Position numbers and translations under genes: made by a program | Notes under the pieces: model-generated | Database searches by the model: none | Told to the model about the DNA's origin: nothing | What the model saw: the letters and a program-made list of their open reading frames with translations, nothing else | In this document: one piece after another, positions 5,662-5,747 of the stretch | Layout: every line of letters begins with the position of its first letter | Numbering within the stretch: position 1 is the stretch's first letter | Assembly: GCA_038227745.1 (NCBI GenBank) | Contig: JBBRPS010000670.1 | Coordinates: 1-5,747 of the forward strand | Direction: 5' to 3' | DNA: 5,747 nucleotides | Origin: DASPXY01 sp038227745 | Lineage (GTDB): Bacteria > Planctomycetota > Planctomycetia > Gemmatales > Gemmataceae

Positions 5662-5714
5662 AGCGCTTTGCGAGTCGGTGTAGCGGTTCGTGGCCGACTC
5701 GCTCCGCGAGTCGG
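5662..5714 (+). repeat. REP-like palindromic repeat, copy 3 (inner right)
   Basis: This is the inverted counterpart of 109-161 and has the same length: AGCGCTTTG, a variable heptamer, GTGTAGCGGTTCGTGG, then a perfect 9-bp stem (5694-5702 with 5706-5714, loop TCC). The AGCGCT tail faces the genes and the palindrome faces outward, as in the left copy. The stretch 5610-5661 between the small hairpin and this repeat holds nothing I can identify. Confidence 0.85.
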
Positions 5715-5728
5715 TAGGGCGCCAATCC

Positions 5729-5747
5729 CCGACTCGCGGAGCGAGTC
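5729..5747 (-). repeat. REP-like palindromic repeat, copy 4 (outer right, cut by window end)
   Basis: CCGACTCGCGGAGCGAGTC at the window edge is the same palindrome as copies 1-3, oriented opposite to copy 3 and separated from it by 14 nt. The GGCCACGAACCG arm expected next would lie outside the window. With copy 3 it forms a pair equivalent to copies 1 and 2, but with a much shorter spacer. Confidence 0.8.

Noticed and set aside
5657..5662. Perfect TATAAT on the minus strand inside the right flank
   Set aside because: No -35 hexamer lies at suitable spacing, and it would drive only antisense transcription into the dehydrogenase. A chance match is likely.
109..5714. Composite transposon or genomic island bounded by 53-nt inverted repeats
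   Set aside because: The enclosed genes are housekeeping or hypothetical with uniform composition, there is no transposase or integrase and no visible target duplication, and extra copies of the repeat occur outside the inner pair on both sides. Independent REP-like insertions at gene ends explain it better.
4646..5725. Minus-strand open frame of 359 codons opposite the dehydrogenase
   Set aside because: It reads through the repeat, the hairpin and the antisense of a well-supported dehydrogenase. The similar peptides at the two window edges arise only because the same repeat is translated.

Overview
The window looks like chromosomal core DNA of a very GC-rich bacterium. The base composition, the codon use dominated by G or C at the third position, the large mixed membrane/TPR protein and the abundance of short intergenic palindromes fit a planctomycete, perhaps Gemmataceae. 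That placement is an inference from style, not from a marker gene. There is no transposase, integrase, phage gene, CRISPR array, tRNA or rRNA.

Layout from left to right: (1) 1-179, non-coding, with two oppositely oriented copies of a palindromic repeat. (2) 180-1751, minus strand, pckA, an ATP-dependent phosphoenolpyruvate carboxykinase with every active-site motif intact. (3) 1752-1911, the divergent intergenic region, with a GTCCGTG-type heptamer array on one side and an inverted copy on the other. (4) 1912-4395, plus strand, an 827-residue protein with about eight membrane segments followed by a long TPR-like helical domain, function unknown. (5) 4450-4605, plus strand, a 51-residue two-helix membrane protein with a good ribosome binding site, easily missed because of its size. 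(6) 4622-4671, a near-perfect 50-nt hairpin. (7) 4697-5464, plus strand, a short-chain dehydrogenase that closely resembles 3-hydroxyacyl-CoA dehydrogenase type 2 (HSD10). (8) 5465-5747, no confident gene, a small GCCGGC hairpin and a second pair of the palindromic repeat.

Functionally, pckA links the TCA cycle to gluconeogenesis, and the HSD10-like enzyme would feed acetyl-CoA or propionyl-CoA from fatty acid or branched amino acid breakdown into the same central metabolism. A shared physiological theme (growth on acids, fats or amino acids) is possible, but nothing in the sequence proves joint control. The three plus-strand genes lie in one direction with gaps of 54 and 91 nt and may be co-transcribed, although the hairpin before the dehydrogenase could separate them.

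I do not see a clear new biological system. The most noteworthy non-coding signal is the REPIN-like pairing of a GACTCGC-TCC-GCGAGTC palindrome at both edges of the gene block. The most noteworthy coding items are the uncharacterised membrane-TPR protein and the small membrane protein behind it.
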